This document shows positions 54,501 to 61,335 of a stretch of 64,000 nt of DNA, piece by piece. The notes beneath the pieces are model-generated. The model saw nothing but the letters and a program-made list of their open reading frames with translations, did not search any database and had not been told where the DNA came from. The translations under genes and the position numbers were made by a program. The stretch comes from MGIIa-K1 sp964577145 (GTDB lineage Archaea > Thermoplasmatota > Poseidoniia > Poseidoniales > Poseidoniaceae), in NCBI GenBank assembly GCA_964577145.1, contig CAZNXM010000005.1, forward strand, positions 1 through 64,000. Reading direction: 5' to 3'. Position 1 is the stretch's first letter, and the number at the start of each line of letters is the position of its first letter.

Positions 54501-54944
54501 TTCATTGACTCGAATGAAGTAAATAGAGAAAGTTTAGCCTGCAGTACGACATATGATGCATTTGACCGAGACGGGGATGGAACGCCAGATGCAGAGGATG
54601 AGTTCCCTGACGACCCTACTGAATCAGTCGATACAGACGGTGATGGTGTTGGAGATAATTCTGATATCGTCGCATCTGTATCCAATGATATTGTCTATGG
54701 TACAGCAGGTATTTTGGGAATAATACTCATTTCGATTCTAGGATACATGATGGTTGGCCAAAGAAATGGTCACCGTTCTGCATCAACTCCTTGGGAAGAT
54801 GAAAAGAGAATGGAACAAATGCAAGATAGTATGCTTGGCATCGATGATGCAAATAATGACAATACTATCATTCCACCAGTACTTGATCTTGGACCTGTAG
54901 AAGTTCCTCCTGAAAGTGTAACTGTTCAGGACCTCTTCGATTAA
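51564..54944 (+). CDS. Giant surface protein: C-type lectin-like, LamG-like, PPC-like repeats, EF-hands, one TM helix
   Basis: 1126 residues starting with GTG. Signal peptide 1-27 (MDRRVLLVLACLLLMTA). Residues about 35-165 resemble a C-type lectin-like fold (LWTGLSDRAEEGQFRWHDGQP, then GTWNDLEDD). About 170-385 resembles a LamG/concanavalin jelly roll (LRFDGIDDYIIIDEDFP, IEIEAWVNIPDS). From about 390 to 870 there are several beta-rich units of pre-peptidase C-terminal type (YYYVDVTENLSNLKVRTYGG, WFYIDTPTDTERLEVDL, LYFFIEIEDSATDIQIRTWGG). EF-hand-like Ca sites follow (DINKDGDIS, DLDGDGIVE, DRDGDGTPD). A membrane helix near 1050-1070 and a short cytoplasmic tail end it. Likely an adhesin or polysaccharide-binding protein on the cell surface. 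Confidence 0.83.
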   Translation: MDRRVLLVLACLLLMTASPMVSPTSAQTEEGVIILETVVNPANNHTYYLLSDSSWSDAADAARGLDGFLVTINDAEENDWLFDTFAIDGEQRRHLWTGLSDRAEEGQFRWHDGQPFLYRSWGADQPATSGDDEDHVHIAGTNMGDIEPGTWNDLEDDPQYFPVYGVVEVGEGADFALRFDGIDDYIIIDEDFPEITGHIEIEAWVNIPDSTGIQFITMFGDYGWGLYLNDGYLAYSNEYSMATNPTSNRTITENTWTHVKVIIDNDNENEFGGEFFIDNVSSGLIDLEDSHIPAGDFGSNDCYQSGDDCDELFIGRMGAGCDCNHLRGLLDDVIITTETGILSEWNFPEGEGWTTEDQTTRLGVISGAAWVMPDGTIVAQAVELFNGEFAEPVSAEAGDTLLFFMKIPENTKYLSLEAYSGGLFDEDDSGQIPEIEIYFAVDRIPTKWDHDDSSENFYSYGFYSYGTWEWPTEGIWWMTIRSDEGYTDMNIHAYWEEAPQPPPLEELTQLNNGIAVTGQGASNQNGPTYYYVDVTENLSNLKVRTYGGNGQCDLGIAWKVLPDTNEGGWIDGVIGEPNGREQPTSDYSYNVGNDEQVNIFDAQIGIYYVAISSWRGCKEVTIIADFTFAPDNTIPEAAIELTAGVAYGPLSGYEGLDQWFYIDTPTDTERLEVDLDGGDGDATLFMRLESYPTWTAHDKHSAAPGASDSIKFNDPTPGRWYILLGSEESFSAVTITASFADRYVWEYDGEPIQLFNDEAVEGIIAPEGNELYFFIEIEDSATDIQIRTWGGEGNVLLDSDYEGGDDIIFGDGPGMGRQGSTGEDGSGPNQNLFWWFGEGRIDITLTAQSDIEDIGIIATWEEFDFPRPDPEPDPDPEDVVIITCDEMALKLFEEFDINKDGDISRDEAGEEGDIFEEIDLDGDGIVEIAEVKQEVCSCENEFTGIWEQFESDRVSIELMSSVAWKNDFDLFAVDRNGDLFIDSNEVNRESLACSTTYDAFDRDGDGTPDAEDEFPDDPTESVDTDGDGVGDNSDIVASVSNDIVYGTAGILGIILISILGYMMVGQRNGHRSASTPWEDEKRMEQMQDSMLGIDDANNDNTIIPPVLDLGPVEVPPESVTVQDLFD

Positions 54945-55867
54945 CGCTTACCTGGTGACAAGCCCAGTGGGCGGAGCAGAGTGAGTACATGCCTGTGCAT
55001 TTGAGGTAACATTTCGAATAATATTAGAGCGAGTAGGAACATTGCTCCTAAAGATACTACTCTGGATGCATATGCATGGCCAAATTCAAAGATTGATAGG
55101 CCAAGATACCTCCAGTCGACATAAACGCTCTGCAACCAAATTAGACCAGCATTTCGGAATAGATTGAGAATGTGAATCAATGGTAGCGCAATCAATAGAG
55201 CTCGGGATTTCATTTTCCAACTGACTTCTAAGACTGAAATTGCGCCGACGAATATAATCATACTCTGAATTGCTGTACAAGCAAGGACGAAACTAATACC
55301 AATCGATGTACCATCGGCTCCCAATAATTCAGTGGAAAAGGAATATTCTGACATCTCTTCGGTTAGAAACCACCGATTACCCTCCCATGTACTCCATTCA
55401 GCAGTTGTACCATCGGCATAATTGACATATGTTTCACCGAGTTGAATCTCTCCTGCACCGCCCCATTGTAGGAATAATCCTGATTGCCATGCAACAAACC
55501 AGATTGCCAAAACATTGAGCCAAGGAACATGGGCAATCAGAAGGTAAGGGAATCCTGCAGCAAAAATGGCTCCTCTAAACCAGCGGAGGGCTTTTTCTTG
55601 GCGTTCGTTATTCTCTTTACGCTCCCACATTGCAATCGCAATGGCTCCCGGCAAGCATGCAGCACTCATCACCGTTAGTACTGGGTCTTCTTTAGCAAGA
55701 TAGAATGGAGTCTCATTGAAGAAGTAAAAACCAGTTAGCAGCCAGCCGATTGGAGCGATTGGCTCTAACCTTCCACTTCGTGATTTCCAGGCAACTCCAA
55801 GGACCAATAATCCGATGGCACCGAGAATGGTGGCGATGGACCTATCCACAAATAACTCGGTCGCCAT
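54941..55867 (-). CDS. Archaeosortase/exosortase-family transpeptidase
   Basis: 308 residues with about eight membrane helices. The proposed catalytic residues are spaced as in the family: Cys197 in ACTAIQSMIIFVG, Arg238 in ILNLFRNAGLIW, and a His264/Arg269 pair in EFGHAYASRVVS. Archaeosortases cleave C-terminal sorting signals such as PGF-CTERM on surface proteins and transfer them to a lipid, acting on the outer face of the membrane. The nearby giant surface protein, whose stop overlaps this one by four bases, ends with a plain membrane helix and cytoplasmic tail, not a recognisable PGF signal. The substrate set must therefore lie elsewhere or use a different signal. Confidence 0.83.
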   Translation of the reverse strand: MATELFVDRSIATILGAIGLLVLGVAWKSRSGRLEPIAPIGWLLTGFYFFNETPFYLAKEDPVLTVMSAACLPGAIAIAMWERKENNERQEKALRWFRGAIFAAGFPYLLIAHVPWLNVLAIWFVAWQSGLFLQWGGAGEIQLGETYVNYADGTTAEWSTWEGNRWFLTEEMSEYSFSTELLGADGTSIGISFVLACTAIQSMIIFVGAISVLEVSWKMKSRALLIALPLIHILNLFRNAGLIWLQSVYVDWRYLGLSIFEFGHAYASRVVSLGAMFLLALILFEMLPQMHRHVLTLLRPLGLSPGKR

Positions 55868-55942
55868 GAATACTTCGCAGATTGCAATTCTCCTAAGTCC
55901 TTCGCCTGAATCGACTTGAACCAGTTCCTCTCTCGGGGTAAT

Positions 55943-56542
55943 ATGGAGGGGCCACTTGTCGAGATTAACCTCCCGCCGATGGATGTGGAATGGAATGGTG
56001 CAATTGCATTCCTAGATCGTGACGGTGTCCTGAATATCGGCTCTCCAGAATACATCAATTCAAAGGAAGAACTCGTAATCCTTGAAGGTGCGATTGAAGC
56101 GGTTCAATCACTTCGTGGAGCGGGATATAGGGTTGTAATCACAACTAATCAATCAGCTGTAATGCGCGGTAAATGGGGCCCTGAAGTACTCACTGAGGTC
56201 CATTCTGCCCTACAAGAGGAAATTGGAATTATCGATGTGATTCTAACATGCCCACACAGGTACCGTGACCGTTGTCGTTGCCGTAAGCCCCATCCTGGAA
56301 TGCTAAATGAAGCAAGTGAAATTATCAGAGATGATTCACATACAAGTCTGGACTGGTGGGGTGAAAAACCAGAGCCAATCCATCCTCTTGACCTGATGGT
56401 CGGAGATAGAAATTCAGACATGGGTGCAGGTTGGGCAGTAGGGGCTCGTTTGTTCAAAGTAAACGAAAATCTCGGACTCGCAAGTGTAATCGAAAGAATT
56501 CTAGAAGGGGATGAAGGAGACCTCTTCGAACCAGTGGGATGA
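55943..56542 (+). CDS. HAD phosphatase, GmhB/HisB-N type
   Basis: About 199 residues. HAD motif I is LDRDGVLNIG with the nucleophilic Asp, motif II is in VVITTNQSAV, and motif IV is MVGDRNSDMGAG. A zinc loop CPHRYRDRCRCRKPHPGM is the signature of the D-glycero-D-manno-heptose-1,7-bisphosphate 7-phosphatase / histidinol-phosphatase branch. The substrate is either a heptose bisphosphate for surface glycans or histidinol phosphate; the sequence does not decide. The ATG at 55943 is used; a second one at 55979 is possible. Its stop overlaps the tiaS start by four bases. Confidence 0.88.
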   Translation: MEGPLVEINLPPMDVEWNGAIAFLDRDGVLNIGSPEYINSKEELVILEGAIEAVQSLRGAGYRVVITTNQSAVMRGKWGPEVLTEVHSALQEEIGIIDVILTCPHRYRDRCRCRKPHPGMLNEASEIIRDDSHTSLDWWGEKPEPIHPLDLMVGDRNSDMGAGWAVGARLFKVNENLGLASVIERILEGDEGDLFEPVG

Positions 56543-57669
56543 ATATGTGGTTAGGCCTCGATGATACCGACCACCTCGAAGGAGGATGTACTACATTCGA
56601 GTTCCACAAATTATTGGAGGCTTTGCCCTGTTCATATGGCGAACCAAGGTTGGTTAGACTATGGCCATTTGCAGCACGTAGAACCCGTGGAAATGCTGCA
56701 CTATCTGTCGAAATTCATCCCGAAGAGGGGATTGTCGAGTGGTTGGACAATTATTGGAATGAGAACATCGCACCGTTAACAGGCTCTGTGAGTTCATCGA
56801 ATCATAATGAACGCGAGCAACATCCTGCCGACCCTGGGATGGTACTATTCGACAAGCAACCTGCTGAGGAATACTACTGGAATGCAGTACGAGGTGAAAC
56901 CTCATTCTTGGAAGGAGGGATTCAATGGGGTGGGCATGGGCGAATCGGTGCTGCTGCTGCTTGTGCATGGCGTGAAAACAATGTCACATGGGAAGGAATT
57001 GCATGGCGGGACGGTGAAAGGATTGTTTCAGAACAAGCTCTAACTGAAGTCGATTTAATGGAGGGAACATTCCTTTGCCGCGACCCTCGTACAAAGAGGG
57101 GATTGATCGCTCCAAGAGGGGCATGCCCTGTGATGTTTGGAGTTAGGGCGAGGGACATAATCACGGCACAGAAAGCTACTGCTTTACTGATAGAGGCAAA
57201 GGGAACCGGTAGTGTAAGTGGGCATAGAATTTTTGTGACCAATCAGGCAAGTGGTGACCATCTGCAATCAGAAATGGAAACTATCGTTGACGATTTACAT
57301 GAAATGAGGGGCGGCCACATAGAGATCAATAATTCGATTTTGGCCTTCAAACAAGGGGGCGATGTCAATTCCATCGCACGGTGGTTGAAGATTGGCGATA
57401 GAATCCAATTCAATGGATTGTTATTTGAAGGAAAGTGGCATTTGGAACTGCTAAAGGTTCTAGAATCTACATCTAGTGAAAGGCCTCTTTGTTGTGGAAA
57501 ACGAATGAAGTCCATGGGTTCTAGTCAGGGAATTCGCTGTGCTACATGTAAGTCTACTATGGATGATACGTGGGACAAAGTCGATAGAAAGGTGCCAATT
57601 GCTGGATGGGTAGAACCGCCATCTGATTCTAGAAGACATTTGGCAAGGCCATTGGACTGGAGAGCATAA
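56539..57669 (+). CDS. tiaS: tRNA(Ile2) 2-agmatinylcytidine synthetase TiaS
   Basis: 376 residues. TiaS attaches agmatine to C34 of tRNA-Ile(CAU), so that it reads AUA; the enzyme is archaeal. The N-terminus has the family hallmark WLGLDDTDHLEGGCTT, followed by LVRLWPFAARRTRGNAA. The middle contains GRIGAAAACAW and the TFLCRDPRTKRGLIAPRGACPVMFGVR block. An OB-fold-like segment and a C-terminal zinc ribbon (CCGKRM then CATC) close the protein. It is slightly shorter than many members. The ATG overlaps the HAD phosphatase stop, so both are probably translated together. Confidence 0.92.
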   Translation: MNMWLGLDDTDHLEGGCTTFEFHKLLEALPCSYGEPRLVRLWPFAARRTRGNAALSVEIHPEEGIVEWLDNYWNENIAPLTGSVSSSNHNEREQHPADPGMVLFDKQPAEEYYWNAVRGETSFLEGGIQWGGHGRIGAAAACAWRENNVTWEGIAWRDGERIVSEQALTEVDLMEGTFLCRDPRTKRGLIAPRGACPVMFGVRARDIITAQKATALLIEAKGTGSVSGHRIFVTNQASGDHLQSEMETIVDDLHEMRGGHIEINNSILAFKQGGDVNSIARWLKIGDRIQFNGLLFEGKWHLELLKVLESTSSERPLCCGKRMKSMGSSQGIRCATCKSTMDDTWDKVDRKVPIAGWVEPPSDSRRHLARPLDWRA

Positions 57670-57702
57670 ACGGTAAAGGTCTCAAGTGGTTGCGAATGAA
57701 AC

Positions 57703-57939
57703 ATGGGCCTTGATACTACACAGATTACATACATCGTACTAGCGATTTCCTTCGTTGGAATGCTATGGTTCTTGACAAATAGAGGCCGAGCCAATTTGGC
57801 ACAAGCTAAGGCAGATGCTGAACCAGCAATCGCAGGTGCCGATGTTATGGATGGAGCGGCTAAAAAACCAGAACAATTCGATGAACCAAGCCCAGAAGCA
57901 CTTGAAGAAATGGCTGCTTTGCTCGGCGAAGAAGAGTGA
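57703..57939 (+). CDS. Small single-helix membrane protein with acidic tail
   Basis: 78 residues. One hydrophobic helix (about 8-25, ITYIVLAISFVGMLWFL) is followed by a basic stop-transfer (TNRGRAN), an Ala-rich linker and an acidic C-terminus ending in LEEMAALLGEEE. By the positive-inside rule the tail is cytoplasmic. No family recognised. It lies 33 bases after tiaS on the same strand. The TGA directly abuts the stop of the convergent RecA-like gene. It is accepted as a real gene because it fills the space exactly and has a coherent membrane-protein layout. Confidence 0.65.
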   Translation: MGLDTTQITYIVLAISFVGMLWFLTNRGRANLAQAKADAEPAIAGADVMDGAAKKPEQFDEPSPEALEEMAALLGEEE

Positions 57940-58509
57940 TTATTCCTCAAATCCTGCCTCGGTAAGTCGCAAGTCTATCTGGTCATTACCATGATGGATT
58001 ACCCGTTTAGAATCACTTCCTGGACGGGTTAATAGCCAAATGTCATCCACTTGCAATTCTTTAGCACCTCTTGCTCTAAGTGGAGCATCATCCATTGATT
58101 CACCGCCTTTAGATATTAGCAGGGTGGTCCAATTCACACCTGCTATCAAAGAATTTACTCCCTCGATTACATCCTTAGGCATGCGCCCACTATCAGGACA
58201 GTAATCATCCAAAACAACTAGTTCGACCCCTGGTAGTGCAGTTGTTGCTCTTTTCAATTCACTAAATGCAATATCTAGGGCTCCGATGAGATTCATAGCA
58301 TGAAATCTCGAAGAAGCGACAAGTGGCATCTCATCGAATATTTGTGAAAATCTTAGACCGTCTGGTAATTCAGGTGCAACCCAAACTACGCGCCCGCCAT
58401 TTTCTATTACTTGACGAGCAAGTTGAAGACCGATTGTTGTCCCACCGCATGAACCCTCAACCGCTAAGTGAATAGAACGGCCATTCAGTTCAGGTGACCA
58501 GAGCGTCAT
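57940..58509 (-). CDS. RecA/RadB-like protein with degenerate P-loop
   Basis: 189 residues. The layout matches a RecA-superfamily core: a first strand, then VEGSCGGTTIGLQLARQV in place of the Walker A loop, VVWVAPEL as the second strand, and VELVVLDDYC as a Walker B-like strand. A late segment (TLLISKGGESMDDAPLRARGAKEL) resembles the RadA/KaiC region before the last strands. The Walker lysine is replaced by Gly (G-S-C-G-G-T-T), so ATP hydrolysis is doubtful. It could be a non-catalytic recombinase paralog, or a distinct family. It lies 35 bases downstream of a CBS-domain gene on the same strand. Confidence 0.65.
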   Translation of the reverse strand: MTLWSPELNGRSIHLAVEGSCGGTTIGLQLARQVIENGGRVVWVAPELPDGLRFSQIFDEMPLVASSRFHAMNLIGALDIAFSELKRATTALPGVELVVLDDYCPDSGRMPKDVIEGVNSLIAGVNWTTLLISKGGESMDDAPLRARGAKELQVDDIWLLTRPGSDSKRVIHHGNDQIDLRLTEAGFEE

Positions 58510-58544
58510 GAAATTACCTCCTTGTCATTGGTAGATGAGGATTA

Positions 58545-59099
58545 TCATAATTTGATACTTTCAAGCAATTCATCAGAATCGATTTCCTCATCCTCATTTC
58601 CTCCAAGAAGAAGTCCAAGTAAATCATCAGGTGGGTCTTCTGCAGCGGCTGCCTTAGCAATTACTTTCTTAGATCTTGATAATCTAGCACTCATTAATTG
58701 ATGAGCCTCAAGCCTACGTGTTGCATCACGGTAATCTGAAGGAGAAAAGTACCCCTTGAACTCGCCATTATTGTCTATAATTACCAGAGCATCAGGCCTC
58801 TTGGCTAGCATTATATCTAGAGCTTTAGAAAGGTGTGTATTACTATCTATGGTGACGATATTCGTACGCATTATCTTGGAAACTTTCATTTTACTGGGGT
58901 TTTTTCCTTCAGAGATTATTGAAAGAATATCCTTTACCGTAACCACTCCTTGAATTTCATTACCGCCCTTGATTTTGACAAGAACTGCAAGTCCAGATTC
59001 AGATGCGAGTTGTGAAGCGATACTCGTCACAGTCGCCTTAGGTTCAACGACAATATGCTCGTCGATAATACTCATGTCGGATACAGTTGGCTCCTGCAT
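58545..59099 (-). CDS. CBS-domain pair protein
   Basis: 184 residues. Two CBS domains fill residues about 10-130: the first contains ATVTSIASQLASESGLAVLV and EIQGVVTVKDILSII, the second MRTNIVTIDSNTHLSKALDIM and FKGYFSPSDYRDA. CBS pairs bind adenine nucleotides and act as energy sensors. The C-terminal 50 residues are charged and include an acidic end (NEDEEIDSDELLESIKL) without a recognisable domain. The target is unknown; the RecA-like gene downstream is the only co-directional neighbour within 100 bases. Start ATG 59097-59099; an internal ATG at 59075 is possible. Confidence 0.82.
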   Translation of the reverse strand: MQEPTVSDMSIIDEHIVVEPKATVTSIASQLASESGLAVLVKIKGGNEIQGVVTVKDILSIISEGKNPSKMKVSKIMRTNIVTIDSNTHLSKALDIMLAKRPDALVIIDNNGEFKGYFSPSDYRDATRRLEAHQLMSARLSRSKKVIAKAAAAEDPPDDLLGLLLGGNEDEEIDSDELLESIKL

Positions 59100-59175
59100 A
59101 AATTAGATACAGAGGGCATAGGGCATAGCAATTGCGCATGACAACCCATATGACCCATCCCCTCATAGGACAGAT

Positions 59176-59400
59176 ATGGGCGATGTAAGTGTGCTAGTTG
59201 AAGGGGAAAGAATACCCCGAAGAGCGCTTCCAAAATTCGAAGAGGTTGAAGGGGGTATGCTCGCAGCGGTTTCCCGTGATGGCGTTCTTGCTACTGCACT
59301 TGAAGATGAAAATCAATATGGTCCACATATGATGATTATACTTCTCATGGTTACGGCTACACTAACGGGTGGCGCAATCCTCGCATTCCAAATGTTGTAA
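59176..59400 (+). CDS. Small tail-anchored-type membrane protein
   Basis: 74 residues. A soluble N-terminal part (residues 1-48) is followed by a single hydrophobic helix that reaches the C-terminus (MMIILLMVTATLTGGAILAFQML). That is the topology of a tail-anchored protein, which would need post-translational insertion of the kind Get3 performs. No family recognised. It is divergent from the CBS gene (76 bases between starts) and 70 bases before another small membrane protein; neither intergenic space shows other genes. Confidence 0.62.
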   Translation: MGDVSVLVEGERIPRRALPKFEEVEGGMLAAVSRDGVLATALEDENQYGPHMMIILLMVTATLTGGAILAFQML

Positions 59401-59470
59401 GCAACCATGCGCCCTGACGTACTCAACATGCGTAACATAGAAACCCTTCACAGATGCGAACGGGTTTTGG

Positions 59471-59938
59471 ATGGGGCCGCAACTTGATGAAACCGATTTG
59501 GAAGTAGAAGTGGCGAAGGCCGGTTTTACAGATAAACGGTGGACGATTATGGCTGCTTTGCTAGGTACCAATACAGCGGTAATGCTATTTCAAGGAATTG
59601 AACAGAATAAGGACCCACAAAATTTCAGGGAAATTGCTCTAATATTTATTGCAATTTGCCTTCCATTCCAGGTGGTTTATTTCATGATCCATACATACGT
59701 TATCGAATACTCAGATGCTATTGGGACAAATTCACATATTATTCTTCAGAGACTATCTACATTGTGCCAAGTCATTGCCTACTTCTCACTTGGAGGAGTA
59801 ATTCTACTATGGTACAATATGAGTAAGACGGTAGGGATTGCTTTCACTCTAAGTGCAGGAATTGCAATAATTCTGGTTAGGTTAGCAATGACTCAGGCAG
59901 AATCACTTGAGAAAGAGAGAATTGAAACCTCTGAGTAA
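59471..59938 (+). CDS. Unrecognised polytopic membrane protein
   Basis: 155 residues. A charged N-terminus (about 1-22) precedes about four hydrophobic stretches: WTIMAALLGTNTAVMLF, IALIFIAICLPFQVVYFMI, LCQVIAYFSLGGVILLW and VGIAFTLSAGIAIILVRLAM. The C-terminal tail is acidic and charged. No motif identifies its role. The TAA is two bases from the purB stop on the other strand. Confidence 0.68.
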   Translation: MGPQLDETDLEVEVAKAGFTDKRWTIMAALLGTNTAVMLFQGIEQNKDPQNFREIALIFIAICLPFQVVYFMIHTYVIEYSDAIGTNSHIILQRLSTLCQVIAYFSLGGVILLWYNMSKTVGIAFTLSAGIAIILVRLAMTQAESLEKERIETSE

Positions 59939-59940
59939 TT

Positions 59941-61290
59941 TCACTTGATTGCAGCACGGGCTAATGCCACTGCTTCATCTACAATTTCACCAGATACGCC
60001 TACGTGATTTGCTGGGTCAAACATAGCTTCGAGTTCTTCTGCTCCAAAACAAGCGGTGATTGCAGGTGTTCGTGAACATACATCGATTAATTCTTCACCA
60101 CTTTCAATGGCTTCGAAAGAAGCACCGCGGAGAATCTCATGCGCTTCATCTCTACCAATGCCATGTGCAACCAAGTCAATCATGACCTTCTCTGCCATTA
60201 CCAGCCCTTTCTGGCTAGCGATATTAGCGAGCATCCTATCTGAATCGACCCATAGATTGGTCAAAACATTAGCAGTCTTGGCGATTACATCCTCACATAA
60301 TGCAGATGCATGGGAGAGAGTAAACCTCTCGCTACTGGAGTTAGCTAAATCTCTCTCGTGCCACAATAATGCATTTTCATAAGTTGGAATGATAAATGAG
60401 CGAACAATTCTAGCAAGGCCTGATGCATTCTCACTCTTGATTGGGTTCTTTTTGTGAGCCATAGTCGATGAACCTACTTGCTTCTTAACATCAAACCCTT
60501 CTCCTGCCTCAGCGATTTCGCTTCGTTGAAGGTTTCGAATTTCCTGCAATACTTTTTCACAAGTACATGCGACATTAGCGAGCCATGAAACATATTCGAC
60601 GTAACGATCTCTGCCAACTACTTGAGTTGTAGCGAGTGGTACTCCTAGACCGAGGTGTGTTAGGATTAGTCTCTGCAATTCCCGTGCTCCTTCTCCTTGA
60701 GCCGCACCGGTTCCAACTGCACCTAGGAATTTGCCAACTGCTATTCGCGGGGATGCCTCATCTAAGCGTATGAGTTGACGGCGTAATTCGTCCAACCAAA
60801 CTGCGGCTTTGAGTCCAAATGTGATAGGTACTGCTGCCTGGCCATGAGTACGCCCCAGCATGACAGTATCTCTCTCTCTTTCAGAAAGGTCCGCTGTTAC
60901 TGCAATCAAATTACACAATTGTTCCCTGAGTAAAACCATGGAATCTCTCAATTGGAGCCCGACTGCTGTATCGACAATGTCATTGGAAGTAGCACCTAGG
61001 TGAATGCACCAACCTGCTTCCCCGGCAGCTTCAGTCATCGCTTTAGTGAGAGCCATGATATCGTGACGTGTTTCTGCCTCGATTTCACTTACCCTTTCCT
61101 TAGTAACAATCGAGGGTACTGCAATCTTTTCTACGATTGCATAATCATCAGCAGAGACTCTTCCCATCTGCATATGAGCCCAGATTAAAGCCCTCTCGAC
61201 TTCTAGTTGGCGTTGGTGGCGTCCTAGTTCAGACCAGATCTCTTTGAAGTCCTGACAGCCGTAGCGGTAGTCGAGTGGGCAGAATGCCAT
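59941..61290 (-). CDS. purB: Adenylosuccinate lyase
   Basis: About 449 residues. Member of the fumarase/aspartase superfamily. The signature loop GSSTMAHKKNPIKSENASGLARI carries the catalytic Ser. TRHDIMALTKAM, HLGATSNDIVDTAVGLQLRD and GRTHGQAAVPITFGLKAAVWLDEL are the other conserved regions. The enzyme acts twice in purine synthesis, cleaving SAICAR and adenylosuccinate with release of fumarate. The start is ATG 61288-61290 (MAFCPLDYRYGC), preferred to an ATG five codons upstream. Dph6 lies just upstream on the same strand, with a 45-base gap. Confidence 0.95.
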   Translation of the reverse strand: MAFCPLDYRYGCQDFKEIWSELGRHQRQLEVERALIWAHMQMGRVSADDYAIVEKIAVPSIVTKERVSEIEAETRHDIMALTKAMTEAAGEAGWCIHLGATSNDIVDTAVGLQLRDSMVLLREQLCNLIAVTADLSERERDTVMLGRTHGQAAVPITFGLKAAVWLDELRRQLIRLDEASPRIAVGKFLGAVGTGAAQGEGARELQRLILTHLGLGVPLATTQVVGRDRYVEYVSWLANVACTCEKVLQEIRNLQRSEIAEAGEGFDVKKQVGSSTMAHKKNPIKSENASGLARIVRSFIIPTYENALLWHERDLANSSSERFTLSHASALCEDVIAKTANVLTNLWVDSDRMLANIASQKGLVMAEKVMIDLVAHGIGRDEAHEILRGASFEAIESGEELIDVCSRTPAITACFGAEELEAMFDPANHVGVSGEIVDEAVALARAAIK

Positions 61291-61335
61291 GTTGTAAGGC
61301 CCCATGTGCGGAGGTCATGAACATTCCGCGGGCGT

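Noticed and set aside
59401..59470. Possible tRNA between two small membrane-protein genes
   Set aside because: At 70 bases it has a suitable length, but no acceptor-stem pairing or T-arm consensus is present.
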